Shown here: piece by piece, positions 9,679 through 18,871 of the stretch | How the letters are laid out: each line of letters starts with the position of its first letter | Position numbering within the stretch: the first letter of the stretch is position 1 | NCBI RefSeq assembly: GCF_900215335.1 | Contig: NZ_OCMT01000001.1 | Coordinates: forward strand, 1 to 64,000 | Reading direction: 5' to 3' | Origin: Pedobacter xixiisoli | GTDB lineage: Bacteria > Bacteroidota > Bacteroidia > Sphingobacteriales > Sphingobacteriaceae | DNA: 64,000 nt | Position numbers and translations under genes: made by a program | Notes under the pieces: model-generated | Database searches by the model: none | The model's input: the letters and a program-made list of their open reading frames with translations, nothing else | What the model was told of the DNA's origin: nothing

Positions 9679-10080
9679 TTATTTCTTTTGCTCTACAGCA
9701 AGAACAACTTTCAATTTCAATTTGTTAGCCACGTCAAATACTTTCATCGTATTTTCTATAGATACACCTCTTGCTACGTATAAAACGATAGTTAAGTCAG
9801 TATCTTGCTGAATTTGACTTTGTATTTGGCCTTCCATCGCTTCTAAAGTGATAGGTTGTTTATCAACGAAGTAGTTTAAATTTTCGTCGATGCTTACCGT
9901 AATAGATTTTTGGTTATTAGCCTGTTGACCAGAAGAGGAGCGAGGAAGTAGCAATTTTACTACCTGCGGATTTACCACAGCAGAAGCCAAGAGGAAAAAC
10001 AACATCAAGAAAAACATGATATCGTTTAAGGCAGCGGTGTGCACCTCTACATGACCCTTTTTTCTGTTTTTTAAATTCAT
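9679..10080 (-). CDS. ExbD/TolR family motor protein
   Basis: A 133-residue biopolymer transport protein. After a basic N-terminus, the single membrane helix (residues ~17-38, MFFLMLFFLLASAVV) is preceded by AALNDIMFF, whose aspartate is the proton-carrying residue of ExbD/TolR proteins. The rest is the small periplasmic domain that dimerises on peptidoglycan. Its start overlaps the exbB-like stop by one base, implying translational coupling. ExbD and TolR cannot be told apart by sequence alone; the neighbours argue for a dedicated system. Confidence 0.88.
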   Translation of the reverse strand: MNLKNRKKGHVEVHTAALNDIMFFLMLFFLLASAVVNPQVVKLLLPRSSSGQQANNQKSITVSIDENLNYFVDKQPITLEAMEGQIQSQIQQDTDLTIVLYVARGVSIENTMKVFDVANKLKLKVVLAVEQKK

Positions 10081-10790
10081 TATTTTCCTGGTTCTTCTAA
10101 AAGGTCGATAAACTCAATTGCTTCGGTTTCCATTTTAAGGATGATTTTCTCTACCATCATATTTAAAATGTGGTAAAGTACGTAAGCCATGATCCCGATA
10201 ATCAAACCTGTTGCAGAGGTAATCATTTTGGTATAAAGACCATCCGAAATGGTACCAATTTCGATAGCTCCTTCTGCAGCTACGCGTTGGAAGATAGTAA
10301 TTACACCAATAATGGTACCTACGAAACCTAGCATCGGTGCAATACCAGCAATGATACCTAAAATACCAATGTTCTTTTCTAGCTTAGCAACTTCCAGCTT
10401 TCCAGTGTTTTCAATTGCACCTTCAATATCTTTAATTGGACGACCGATACGTTTTAAACCTTTCTCTAACATACGAGCAAGGGGAGAAGGAGTGTTTTTA
10501 CATAAAGCGATAGCATTTTCTAAACGTCCGTCTTTTATGTTCTGTCTGATTTGAAATAATAGGTTAGTATCATCTTTGGAAGCTTTACGTACAGTTATGT
10601 ATCTTTCTATAAAGATAACCAATCCTAAGAAAGCCAATAAGGTAAGGGGAATCATTACCCAACCGCCTTTAAAAAGCAAGTCGATAAAATGAAGGGGCTC
10701 TTGAGGTTTTACTGCGCTAGTAGCTACAGTTTGTGTGGTATCTGCCAGATTTTGAACCGTGTCTTGTAAAGTGGTTAATAATAATATCAT
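10080..10790 (-). CDS. MotA/TolQ/ExbB proton channel protein
   Basis: A 236-residue inner-membrane protein with three predicted membrane segments: WVMIPLTLLAFLGLVIFIE near residue 45, then two in the C-terminal half (IGILGIIAGIAPMLGFVGTI and MITSATGLIIGIMAYVLYHI). The region GFVGTIIGVITIF is the conserved TolQ/ExbB pore signature. It has a short extracytoplasmic N-terminus that is Thr/Gln rich. It forms the stator ring with the ExbD-like product encoded next, powering the TonB-like protein. It follows the SPOR gene by 6 bases. Confidence 0.9.
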   Translation of the reverse strand: MILLLTTLQDTVQNLADTTQTVATSAVKPQEPLHFIDLLFKGGWVMIPLTLLAFLGLVIFIERYITVRKASKDDTNLLFQIRQNIKDGRLENAIALCKNTPSPLARMLEKGLKRIGRPIKDIEGAIENTGKLEVAKLEKNIGILGIIAGIAPMLGFVGTIIGVITIFQRVAAEGAIEIGTISDGLYTKMITSATGLIIGIMAYVLYHILNMMVEKIILKMETEAIEFIDLLEEPGK

Positions 10791-10796
10791 TGTGTG

Positions 10797-12482
10797 TTAT
10801 TTGTTTTTAATGGGTTGGGCATAAATGTCTTGGTTTTTAAATTGCTTACGAAACTTAGTAACGTATTTTTGTGCCGAATCTATATTATTGTAAGTAGCAA
10901 TACTTATATTTTTACGCTTGCCATGCATCGTTGATATTTTTGCATCGAAGCCTTTCTTCTTCATACGAGCAATATAATCTTGAGCTTTTGCATCTGTAGC
11001 AAACGAAGCGATGATGACATCGAAAGTATAAGTAGTTGGTACTTCTTTTGTTGTTGTAGTAACCTTCAAAGTATCCTTAGCTGGCTCTACATCTAAGCCT
11101 ACTTTTTCTGCATTTTTCATAATGCTATCTGCAAAAGAAATAGAATCTTGCTGAGTTTTTAAGTTACTTCTTTGGATAGGCACTGCCAATTTTTCGTCGG
11201 GATTAGTTGTATCTCTTTCGAAGGTTTCGAAAATGTCTGGCTTAACGAAATAAAGAATAACGATTAAAACGAGTAAGGCAATTAAACCAAAACCTACTTT
11301 TTGATAAAGAGGCATCTTGGTTTTTTCTATAATTATTTCCTCTTCGAAATTTTCTTTATCAAATTCTCCAATTAATGTGTTGTCTTCAATAGCTTGCTTG
11401 CTTTCGATATTGTTAAAATCCCACTCATGTGTAGTAGATTTTAGTTTGATATCTTCTGGCTTTTGTTCTTTATCAAAAGAAATTGATGCTGCAGGCTCTT
11501 GGGCAGTTATCGAATCTAGAACAGAGGGACGTTCATCTGTAAAAGTTTCTTCCTTACTAATATCTTCTGCAGAAACTACATTTTCATCATTAAAATCCCA
11601 AGTATGTTTCTCTTCTTGCTGATCTTCTGCAACTATTTCTGTTTCATTTGTAGGATTTTCGCTATCTACTTCGGTAATCTCTTCAAAAGCTTCTGAATCT
11701 GTTGCTTCATTTGTTTCTACATTAGCAGGAGTTTGAGTTTCTGCTGTATCAGTATGCGCTGTCTCGGGAGTATTTTCTTCAACTTCTTCCGTTTCGTTTA
11801 CTTCTTCTATTGCAAGCTCAGCTTCAGCTTCAACTTCTTCTTCAATTTTATTGAGCTCTTGTTCAGTTTCAGAAATTGGTTCTTCTGTAATTTCTTTTTC
11901 AGTTTCTTCAGAAAGGGCTACTTCATTTTCAGCAGTTTCTACTTCACTTACTTCCTGCTCAAATTCTGGAACCTGTATCTGTTCAATTTCAGGTTCTTCA
12001 GTTTCTCTAGGTAAGTCATCTGCTGTTACTTCAGAAGTCTCTTCTAAAGTAACCTCTTCTTCTTCTTTGTTTTCGGGCTGTATTTGTGCCGTAATAGGGG
12101 GTAATGCGAAGAAGTCGAAACCTATATTGATATCTTGGCTAGGAATGAAAACCACTTCCTCTCCGAGAGCAGAGAACGTACCTAAATTTTCCATTTCATA
12201 TTCGCCATTTTGTAAAGCTTTTTTCGCTTCTTCTACAAACTGACTGACAAAATATTTAGCAGAATCCTCAGAAATGCCCCTTTTAGTTTGGATATATTCG
12301 GCAAGGTTAGTATGCTCCAATACATCAGAAGTAAATTCCAATGTATAGCTAGGAGGCAAAAACGAGTGTGTTTCTGCATCATACCTTCCTGGCGTTTTCT
12401 TTTTATATAAAGTACCTAAGCCTTCAATTCCTATTTGTTTACGGGTTTTTAAAAGCTCTATCAGGTATTGTAATATATCCAT
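10797..12482 (-). CDS. membrane-tethered HU-CCDC81/SPOR protein
   Basis: A 561-residue three-part protein. Residues ~1-130 look like the two tandem HU-like (CCDC81-type) domains of Bacteroidetes, with GIEGLGTLYKKK and MENLGTFSALGEE marking their characteristic turns. Residues ~140-385 are a highly acidic, low-complexity Glu/Thr/Val linker. One membrane helix (~396-413) follows a basic patch, so the N-terminus should be cytoplasmic. Residues ~484-557 form a SPOR domain (TYTFDVIIASFATDAKAQ), which in other proteins binds denuded septal peptidoglycan. A DNA-binding-like fold joined through the membrane to a wall-binding domain suggests a nucleoid-to-wall tether. DNA binding is inference from the fold. 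It sits 6 bases upstream of the exbB-like gene. Confidence 0.8.
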   Translation of the reverse strand: MDILQYLIELLKTRKQIGIEGLGTLYKKKTPGRYDAETHSFLPPSYTLEFTSDVLEHTNLAEYIQTKRGISEDSAKYFVSQFVEEAKKALQNGEYEMENLGTFSALGEEVVFIPSQDINIGFDFFALPPITAQIQPENKEEEEVTLEETSEVTADDLPRETEEPEIEQIQVPEFEQEVSEVETAENEVALSEETEKEITEEPISETEQELNKIEEEVEAEAELAIEEVNETEEVEENTPETAHTDTAETQTPANVETNEATDSEAFEEITEVDSENPTNETEIVAEDQQEEKHTWDFNDENVVSAEDISKEETFTDERPSVLDSITAQEPAASISFDKEQKPEDIKLKSTTHEWDFNNIESKQAIEDNTLIGEFDKENFEEEIIIEKTKMPLYQKVGFGLIALLVLIVILYFVKPDIFETFERDTTNPDEKLAVPIQRSNLKTQQDSISFADSIMKNAEKVGLDVEPAKDTLKVTTTTKEVPTTYTFDVIIASFATDAKAQDYIARMKKKGFDAKISTMHGKRKNISIATYNNIDSAQKYVTKFRKQFKNQDIYAQPIKNK

Positions 12483-12511
12483 TTGGGTAAAATAATTATA
12501 AAATTAACCTT

Positions 12512-14218
12512 TTAAAACGAATAGGTTAAGCCGCCAAAGATATTAAATCCATTTAAACGGTAATATAAAAATCTGCTGTAATTAGTGCTTAATATGTTAT
12601 TTGCTTTTACAAAAGCCGAAAATTTATTGTTGATTTTGTAATTACCACCTACACCTAAATCTACAAAGCCTTTCACATTTGTTATCGTTTCATTAGCAAA
12701 ATCTGGTACTGGCGGATAAGTTCCATCTGGATTTAAAGGATTAGCCGTGAAAACTTTGGCTTTACTTTCTCCATGGATAACCACAGCAGCGTCAAAAGTA
12801 AATTTCTTATCTACTACGAATGAAAAGTTTGATGAAACGCGTAATTGAGGTTTGAAATAACTTTCTTTTTCAGCACCGGCTTTGTAATCTTCCATATTCA
12901 ATTTACCAGTCCATTTAAGATTGTCGCTCACTTGAACCGATAACTCTCCCTCCAAACCTAATATTTTGGTTTTGTCGAAATCGTAAATCACATCAAATTT
13001 GTTGAATGAATCAAAGTTGTTCACGAACAAAGGCATATCAGTAATTTGTCTGCTATAGATACGAGCTTTATAACCAAAACCTGGACCACCTGTTCCTTTG
13101 ATACCTGCACTAAAACTTAATTTCTCTACACTGTTTTTAATGAAGATATTCTGGTTTAAGAATGGATTTTCATCCGTTAAATCTTTTAAAGTATTACGAT
13201 TTACATCTCCTTTTAATTCTCCAAATACTTGTAAGAAATCTGGAATTAGCGTGAAATCTGCAGTTACGGCAGGGAAAATTCTAGTAGCAGATTTAGTGCC
13301 GAACTCTTGCGTAATGTTTGCACCTGCAATAATTTTTACACCACCCGCTTGTAATTTGATATAAGGATTTACACGTAAAAGGTTGTTGGAAACATCGGTG
13401 TTTAGATCTTTGGTTTTTCCCAATTCGGCAGATGCTGCCAAACCTAAATTAAAACTGCTGATGCGTTTATTCAGGTAACCATTTAAAGTAAATGAGGTTT
13501 CTTTAGCGCTAAACCTATCATTAAACATATAGCCATTTACTTTTGCTGCATAGCTAAATGCATCTGGATCTGGTGTGAATTTGCTAATTGCTTCCCCTTC
13601 TAATTCAAAGAAATTAAATGCTTGTTTCTCTGGATCTGGGTTTAAAGTTGGTCTTGCTTCATCAATTCCGTAGAAGTATAAGCCGTGTCTTTGATAATTT
13701 AGCTTCCCATTTAAGGTAGTATTTTCGTCAATGCTACGTACAAAAGCACTTAACTGCTGACGGTTTTCGTCTTGCTTGTTCAGTTTTCCAGATTGGCCAA
13801 AATGTCTGAAGAAAACACCTGTTTGCAAAGCAGGATCTTGTCCCATACCTACATAAGCTTCTGCAAGGAAAGTTCCCAAATTACCTAAACCACCTTTTAC
13901 ATAGTTATTAAATAATTGTGCTTGGCGTTCATCAGCTACTTTTTGAGCTTGTAGTTTTTGGATATCTGTATTTAGCTCCAATTTCCTATCCGTTAATAGG
14001 TAGTTGAATTTAGCTCTGTAAGTTTTTACGTTATCCAAATCCGGACTTCTTCTCAACTTCACAGCTTCGGCTAAAACAGGTTTGTAAGGTCTTATGATTT
14101 CAATTTCTTCACTAACGGTTTTTTCAGTCTTTTCAGGAGGTTTTACTTCTTGCGCATGCAAACTAGCAGCTCCGAAAATTAAGGCAAGCGTTAAATATGT
14201 TGTTTTATTAAATCTCAT
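12512..14218 (-). CDS. outer-membrane beta-barrel protein (TonB receptor-like, no plug)
   Basis: A 568-residue exported protein: signal peptide MRFNKTTYLTLALIFGAASLHA, a short charged periplasmic segment (EEIEIIRPYKPVLAEAVKLR), then alternating amphipathic strands ending in an aromatic C-terminal strand (YYRLNGFNIFGGLTYSF, terminal Phe), typical of BAM-inserted barrels. It resembles the barrel part of TonB-dependent receptors, but there is no room for the usual plug domain. Located between the TPR gene (11 bases) and the SPOR gene (29 bases) in one operon, so it may be the outer-membrane partner of this machine rather than a nutrient receptor. Confidence 0.7.
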   Translation of the reverse strand: MRFNKTTYLTLALIFGAASLHAQEVKPPEKTEKTVSEEIEIIRPYKPVLAEAVKLRRSPDLDNVKTYRAKFNYLLTDRKLELNTDIQKLQAQKVADERQAQLFNNYVKGGLGNLGTFLAEAYVGMGQDPALQTGVFFRHFGQSGKLNKQDENRQQLSAFVRSIDENTTLNGKLNYQRHGLYFYGIDEARPTLNPDPEKQAFNFFELEGEAISKFTPDPDAFSYAAKVNGYMFNDRFSAKETSFTLNGYLNKRISSFNLGLAASAELGKTKDLNTDVSNNLLRVNPYIKLQAGGVKIIAGANITQEFGTKSATRIFPAVTADFTLIPDFLQVFGELKGDVNRNTLKDLTDENPFLNQNIFIKNSVEKLSFSAGIKGTGGPGFGYKARIYSRQITDMPLFVNNFDSFNKFDVIYDFDKTKILGLEGELSVQVSDNLKWTGKLNMEDYKAGAEKESYFKPQLRVSSNFSFVVDKKFTFDAAVVIHGESKAKVFTANPLNPDGTYPPVPDFANETITNVKGFVDLGVGGNYKINNKFSAFVKANNILSTNYSRFLYYRLNGFNIFGGLTYSF

Positions 14219-14229
14219 TGTGTGTTTTT

Positions 14230-17200
14230 CTAGTTGATTTTAGCCAATTTTTCTTTTGCAGTCGGTACAATATCATCTTTACCTTCGTAGTTGTCGATGA
14301 TACTTAACAAGGTGCTTTTTGCTTGCATTTTATCTTTTAAAGCCAAATAATTATCAGCTAAAAGGATGAAAGATTTAGCCACCCAATAATCGTAAGACGG
14401 CATATTGTTGATTAAATCAAAGCAAGTTTTTTGAGAAGTTTTGTAATCGCCTTTGGCATATTGTAAAAAGGCTAAATTGTATTTTGCTTCTGCAGCTGCT
14501 AAAGTTTTTGTTTTAGCTACCACATTGTTAAAGGCTTTTACTGCCGAAGTAGTATCTGCTTTTAACAAGAAAGCTTTACCTGCGTATAAATCAGAACTGT
14601 TTTTTTCTTCTTCAGATGCTTTATCAGAAGTTTTAATCATTTCCGCATATCTCAACATATCATCAGGCATGTTTAGTTCATTGTATGCCTTAATTAAACT
14701 GTTGATCGCGTAGCTGTGATGCGCTTTATAATCTGCTGTTGTTTCTAGCCTTTTTAAGTAAACAATGGCTTCATTATATTTCTTTTCCTGCATCAACACT
14801 TTAGAAACACTCATTAAAGAGCGTTCAGTATAGTCGCTAGTCCAATCATTTAATATATAGTCGTAGTCAGCAATAGCTTCGTCTGAACGACCTAACTTCA
14901 CTAAGGATTCTGCTCTAATAAATTTGGCTTCTTTATCGTGAATTGGTTTCGGGAATTTATCTAAGTAAGCGTTGATAGCCTCGTAAGCTCCTTTGGCATC
15001 GCCACGTAGATAGATATTGTTAGCAGATTGGAACATGATACCATCTTGCTCACTCAATGAGTAATTCCCTAGTGGCGTAGTTGCAGCGTAAGAAATGAAA
15101 CCTTGAGCATCACCACGGTCTACGTAAATGTTTTTGATAGACTCTAAAGCCTGCTTCGCATCTGGGGCACTTGGATAATCTCTAATCACTTTCTTGAATG
15201 ATTCTAGTGCCATATCATCTTGGTCTTGATTGTATTGTACCAAACCGATAGTCAATAAAGCTTTCGGAATATAACTACTTCTAGGATATTTAGCCACTAA
15301 ACCCACTAAATCTGTTTTAGATTTGTCTAATTCTCCTTTGTTGAAGTACGTGTAAGCTGTTTCAAAACCAGCATCATCCGAGTAATTAGAATTAGGGAAC
15401 TGTTGAAGCAGACTTTGCATGGTCGCAATTTTTGCATCATCTTGTTTCTGCAAACCTTGAATCATACCACGTTGAAAAAGGGCATAATCTTCTCCCGTTT
15501 GTTTGCTAGAGATGATACGGTTGTAGTAAGTTAAAGCATCGCCGTAGTTTTTATTCACGAAATACGAATCTGCCAAACGTATGGTTGCGTCGTTTGCTGT
15601 TTTGGCATCTTTGTCTGCACCTCTTAAAAAGCGCTCGAAATAATTGGCGGCTTTAGAATATTTTTCATCCTCAAAGGCAGCGTAGCCTAAAGCATAGTTA
15701 GCAAAATTGTAAACGTCGGTTTTCTTCGCATCTTCCATCGCTAAGAATTTCTCGAAAGTACTTACAGCTTCGCCATATTTGCGCAATTCGTAAGCTGCTT
15801 CAGCTTTCCAGTACGTGCTAAGTGCGTAAATTTCGCCATCTTCTTTAAAGTTTTCAGAACGAAGAAACATGGAAAGTGCATTCGGGAAAGCTCTTTCATT
15901 ATAGAATTCCAATCCACGGAAGTAAGTAACCTTTTGATAAGCCGCCTTAGCTTCTGGAGTTTTATTAGGGATAGGTTCTAAAATATCGATAGCCGCTTGA
16001 TAGTTCTTGCTGGTCAATAAAATCTCACCTAACAAGGTTTTAGCTTCGTTAATCTTTTTAGAAGAAGGGAATGTTTTAAGGAAACTTTGTGTAGATTCTA
16101 AAGCCTGTTGGTTAAACTCCAACTCATAACTCAATTTCGCATAATTAATCCAAGCTTCTTCTTGTAAATTTTTATCAAACTCTAAGCGAGACGACCTGAA
16201 AAAAGCATTTCTTGCCTTTTCTTTGGCATTTAATTTTAAAGCTGCCTTACCTAAAGTAAACATACCATTTTGCAGGTATACATCGTCGGTATTTAGCTTT
16301 TCTAATATCGTAACAGATTCTTTGTACTTGCCATTTTGAAATAAAGCGTAGCCATATTGATAAACAAAAAGGTTGTTTTTAACCTGATTTTTATCTTTTT
16401 CGTAGTAGGCCGCAAAGTATTTTTCTGCGTTTTTAAATTCAGATTTTGCGAAATAAGAAGCAGCAACCAAACTCAACATTTCTGCTTCATATTTTTGCTT
16501 GGTTTTCTCCATTACTGGCAGCGCATAGTCAATCACATCATCGTAACGCTCATCCAAATAATACATCGATGTGATGTAATACGGATAGCTAGCTTCATAC
16601 GTAGGCGAACCTTTCAATTTCTCAAAATTAGCTAGAGCCGTTTTGTATTCCTTGTTCAGGTAATTGATGTAGGCAAAGTAATAAGTTGCACTTTCTTGAA
16701 AAGGCGATTCTTCTTTCTTTACTGCCTCAAATAAAGGCTCTGCTTTTTCAATGTTATTTCCTTCAAAATAAGCATAGCCTTGTTTAAATTGATACTCTAA
16801 ACGTTGTTTGCCCGACAGCGAACTTGGGTCGGCTTGGTTAAACCATTCTAATGCTTTCTCATAATTTTTCTGTCCGAAATAAGCCTTTCCCATGTAGAAG
16901 TAAGCCAATTTTGTATTCGGATTTAACGGATATTCTCTGATGAACTCTTGAAATAGTGTTTCGGCATCATCGTTACCTAACTCAATGGCACAAACAGCAG
17001 CGTAGAATTTTGCATTTTCTTTAATGGTAGAAAGTTCGGCATTGCTTAGTTGCTGTGTACTAGGTTTGTTCCTAAATTGCTCAACCATTTTAAATTGTTG
17101 CGCAGCAGCTACATATTTCTCATTTTGAAGCAGCTCTAAACCACTTTGGTAGTTTTGGTTCAGCTTTACCAAAGGACTAATTTGTGCGTAGCCAAATCCG

Positions 17201-17247
17201 TATCCGCTGGCGATAAATAGGGGAACCAATAAATATCTTTTCTTCAT
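14230..17247 (-). CDS. large periplasmic TPR protein
   Basis: A 1005-residue exported protein (N-terminal signal MKKRYLLVPLFIASGYGFGYA) composed almost entirely of tetratricopeptide repeats, e.g. LAYFYMGKAYFGQKNYEKAL, ANYALGYAAFEDEKYSKA and KALLTIGLVQYNQDQDDMA. Its repeats resemble the YbgF/CpoB and BamD type. It is the first gene of the six-gene operon and presumably a periplasmic scaffold for the barrel or the wall-binding protein. No catalytic domain is visible. By analogy CpoB, the TPR protein of Tol-Pal, coordinates outer-membrane constriction with wall synthesis, but equivalence here is only a hypothesis. Confidence 0.82.
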   Translation of the reverse strand: MKKRYLLVPLFIASGYGFGYAQISPLVKLNQNYQSGLELLQNEKYVAAAQQFKMVEQFRNKPSTQQLSNAELSTIKENAKFYAAVCAIELGNDDAETLFQEFIREYPLNPNTKLAYFYMGKAYFGQKNYEKALEWFNQADPSSLSGKQRLEYQFKQGYAYFEGNNIEKAEPLFEAVKKEESPFQESATYYFAYINYLNKEYKTALANFEKLKGSPTYEASYPYYITSMYYLDERYDDVIDYALPVMEKTKQKYEAEMLSLVAASYFAKSEFKNAEKYFAAYYEKDKNQVKNNLFVYQYGYALFQNGKYKESVTILEKLNTDDVYLQNGMFTLGKAALKLNAKEKARNAFFRSSRLEFDKNLQEEAWINYAKLSYELEFNQQALESTQSFLKTFPSSKKINEAKTLLGEILLTSKNYQAAIDILEPIPNKTPEAKAAYQKVTYFRGLEFYNERAFPNALSMFLRSENFKEDGEIYALSTYWKAEAAYELRKYGEAVSTFEKFLAMEDAKKTDVYNFANYALGYAAFEDEKYSKAANYFERFLRGADKDAKTANDATIRLADSYFVNKNYGDALTYYNRIISSKQTGEDYALFQRGMIQGLQKQDDAKIATMQSLLQQFPNSNYSDDAGFETAYTYFNKGELDKSKTDLVGLVAKYPRSSYIPKALLTIGLVQYNQDQDDMALESFKKVIRDYPSAPDAKQALESIKNIYVDRGDAQGFISYAATTPLGNYSLSEQDGIMFQSANNIYLRGDAKGAYEAINAYLDKFPKPIHDKEAKFIRAESLVKLGRSDEAIADYDYILNDWTSDYTERSLMSVSKVLMQEKKYNEAIVYLKRLETTADYKAHHSYAINSLIKAYNELNMPDDMLRYAEMIKTSDKASEEEKNSSDLYAGKAFLLKADTTSAVKAFNNVVAKTKTLAAAEAKYNLAFLQYAKGDYKTSQKTCFDLINNMPSYDYWVAKSFILLADNYLALKDKMQAKSTLLSIIDNYEGKDDIVPTAKEKLAKIN

Positions 17248-17550
17248 TTGTGTATTCTCTTTAAGTAGCTTTTACAGCATCCTTCATTAAAATCCCTGCT
17301 CAATACCTAATGCTGTGCATTGGTTTTAAGTTGGGTTGGTACTAAAATAGAATTAATGCAATTAGCTATCAACATAAGAAATTAACATCTGTTGATAACA
17401 GACATTTAACGAAATGGATATGAGCTTGGTATGGGCTAATAAAATTTTTAAAAATCTGATGCCTGCTGCATTGTAAAACAGCATTTGATCAAAGAATAGT
17501 ATTTAAATGCACTAAAGCATTGGATAGTAAGTGACAGCAAATTGTTTAGT
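17248..17550. other. non-coding gap, no feature recognised
   Basis: About 300 AT-rich bases between the six-gene operon and the next gene. It must hold the operon promoter, but I find no clean TTG/TAnnTTTG pair on the minus strand. A short CTGCTG/CAGCA hairpin lies near 17462-17482. No credible reading frame. Confidence 0.4.
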
Positions 17551-17862
17551 CTATTGCAATTTATTGGTGTTTTTTCGAAGGATGCTCCAGTATCTTCCCT
17601 CATTATAGTTCCAATTGGTAAAACCAGAACCAAGAATGATCACTACACCAAGTAGAAGCATATTGATAAGAAAAGTGAACAAATGGGTAAAAGAAAAAAA
17701 GGCGTATTCGGTGTCGCCGATAATGAAGTAATTAACGAAATCGATTAGCAGTGCAACAGGCAAAACAATAGTGATAAAAGTTTGATAGCTATGCTTTCTC
17801 CAGCTCCACTTTTTCCGCTTTTCAGCCCAATAGTCTACAAATTGTTTTTCCTGTGGGGTCAT
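17551..17862 (-). CDS. small two-helix membrane protein, unknown function
   Basis: A 103-residue protein with a charged, aromatic N-terminus (EKQFVDYWAEKRKKWSWRKH) and two hydrophobic helices, one around TFITIVLPVALLIDFVNYF and one around LFTFLINMLLLGVVIILG. I do not recognise the family. It starts 3 bases after the pyrB stop, so it is probably co-transcribed with pyrR and pyrB. Nothing in the sequence links it to pyrimidine metabolism beyond position. Confidence 0.7.
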   Translation of the reverse strand: MTPQEKQFVDYWAEKRKKWSWRKHSYQTFITIVLPVALLIDFVNYFIIGDTEYAFFSFTHLFTFLINMLLLGVVIILGSGFTNWNYNEGRYWSILRKNTNKLQ

Positions 17863-17865
17863 TAA

Positions 17866-18801
17866 TTATTTATCGTTCTGGCTTGCCAAAAGATAAAGCA
17901 CAGCCATTCTTACCGCTACTCCGTTTTCTACCTGATTTAATATAATCGACTGCTTACTATCAGCTACATCACTGGTAATCTCCACCCCACGATTGATAGG
18001 TCCTGGGTGCATTACCACAATTTCTTTATCCAAACTGTCTAGTATCTGCTTATTCAAACCGTACATCATTGAGTATTCTCTACCAGTAGGGAAGTACTTG
18101 ATATCCATACGCTCTAATTGGATACGCAACATGTTTGCCACATCGCACCAATTTAAAGCTTTCATTAAATCATGCTCTACTTTAACGCCAAGCGCAGCAA
18201 TATGTTTTGGAATTAAGGTAGTAGGGCCGCAAACCATTACTTCTGCGCCTAGTTTTTGCAAGCAAAGAATGTTAGAGATAGCCACACGAGAGTGCAAAAT
18301 ATCACCTACAATTACCACTTTTTTACCAGCTACATCACCTAATTTCTCACGAATCGAGAAAGCATCTAGCAAAGCTTGGGTTGGGTGTTCGTGTGCGCCA
18401 TCGCCGGCGTTCACAATTTGTGCATTAATATGACGGCTTAAAAACTGACCCGCACCAGCATAAGGATGACGCATGACCACCATATCAACTTTCATCGCTA
18501 AAATGTTGTTTACGGTATCAATTAATGTTTCGCCTTTACTTACCGATGAGGAAGAAGCAGCAAAGTTTACTACATCTGCAGAAAGCCTTTTTTCTGCCAA
18601 TTCAAATGATAGCTTAGTACGGGTTGAGTTCTCAAAAAAGATGTTCGCAATGGTAATATCTCTTAAAGAAGGCACCTTTTTTATCGGGCGGTTAATCACT
18701 TCTTTAAAATTATCAGCAGTTTCGAAAATCAATTCAATATCATTCAGGTTAATGTCTTTAATGCCTAAAAGATGTCGTGTTGATAATTTGTCTGCTGCCA
18801 T
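17866..18801 (-). CDS. pyrB: aspartate carbamoyltransferase catalytic chain
   Basis: A 311-residue enzyme forming N-carbamoyl-aspartate from carbamoyl phosphate and aspartate, the committed step of UMP synthesis. The carbamoyl-phosphate motif FENSTRTKLSFE lies near residue 55, VVMRHPYAGAG and HPTQALLDA follow, and the aspartate-binding MHPGPINRGVEI is near the end. The start MAADKLSTRHLLGIKDI fits the class lacking a regulatory chain; no pyrI is adjacent. It lies 70 bases after the pyrR stop in the same orientation, so PyrR-linked control is likely. Confidence 0.95.
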   Translation of the reverse strand: MAADKLSTRHLLGIKDINLNDIELIFETADNFKEVINRPIKKVPSLRDITIANIFFENSTRTKLSFELAEKRLSADVVNFAASSSSVSKGETLIDTVNNILAMKVDMVVMRHPYAGAGQFLSRHINAQIVNAGDGAHEHPTQALLDAFSIREKLGDVAGKKVVIVGDILHSRVAISNILCLQKLGAEVMVCGPTTLIPKHIAALGVKVEHDLMKALNWCDVANMLRIQLERMDIKYFPTGREYSMMYGLNKQILDSLDKEIVVMHPGPINRGVEITSDVADSKQSIILNQVENGVAVRMAVLYLLASQNDK

Positions 18802-18871
18802 TTTTATTGCTGGTTATCTGTTTGTTATATTGTTTTTCAGTTGTCAGATAGAGCTTACTATATTAAAATTA

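Noticed and set aside
11851..12243. Serine-rich forward frame of 130 codons opposite the HU/SPOR gene
   Set aside because: It is the complement of the acidic Glu-rich linker and arises from its codon bias.
12512..14218. SusC-type nutrient receptor
   Set aside because: The protein is too short and lacks the plug and carboxypeptidase-like domains, and no SusD neighbour exists.
17448..17633. A 61-codon minus-strand frame upstream of the six-gene operon
   Set aside because: It overlaps the small membrane-protein gene in another frame and has no recognisable protein features; the 103-residue frame is the better gene.
18801..18871. PyrR-type attenuator between pyrR and pyrB
   Set aside because: No paired antiterminator/terminator helices or T run could be drawn in this 70-base gap.
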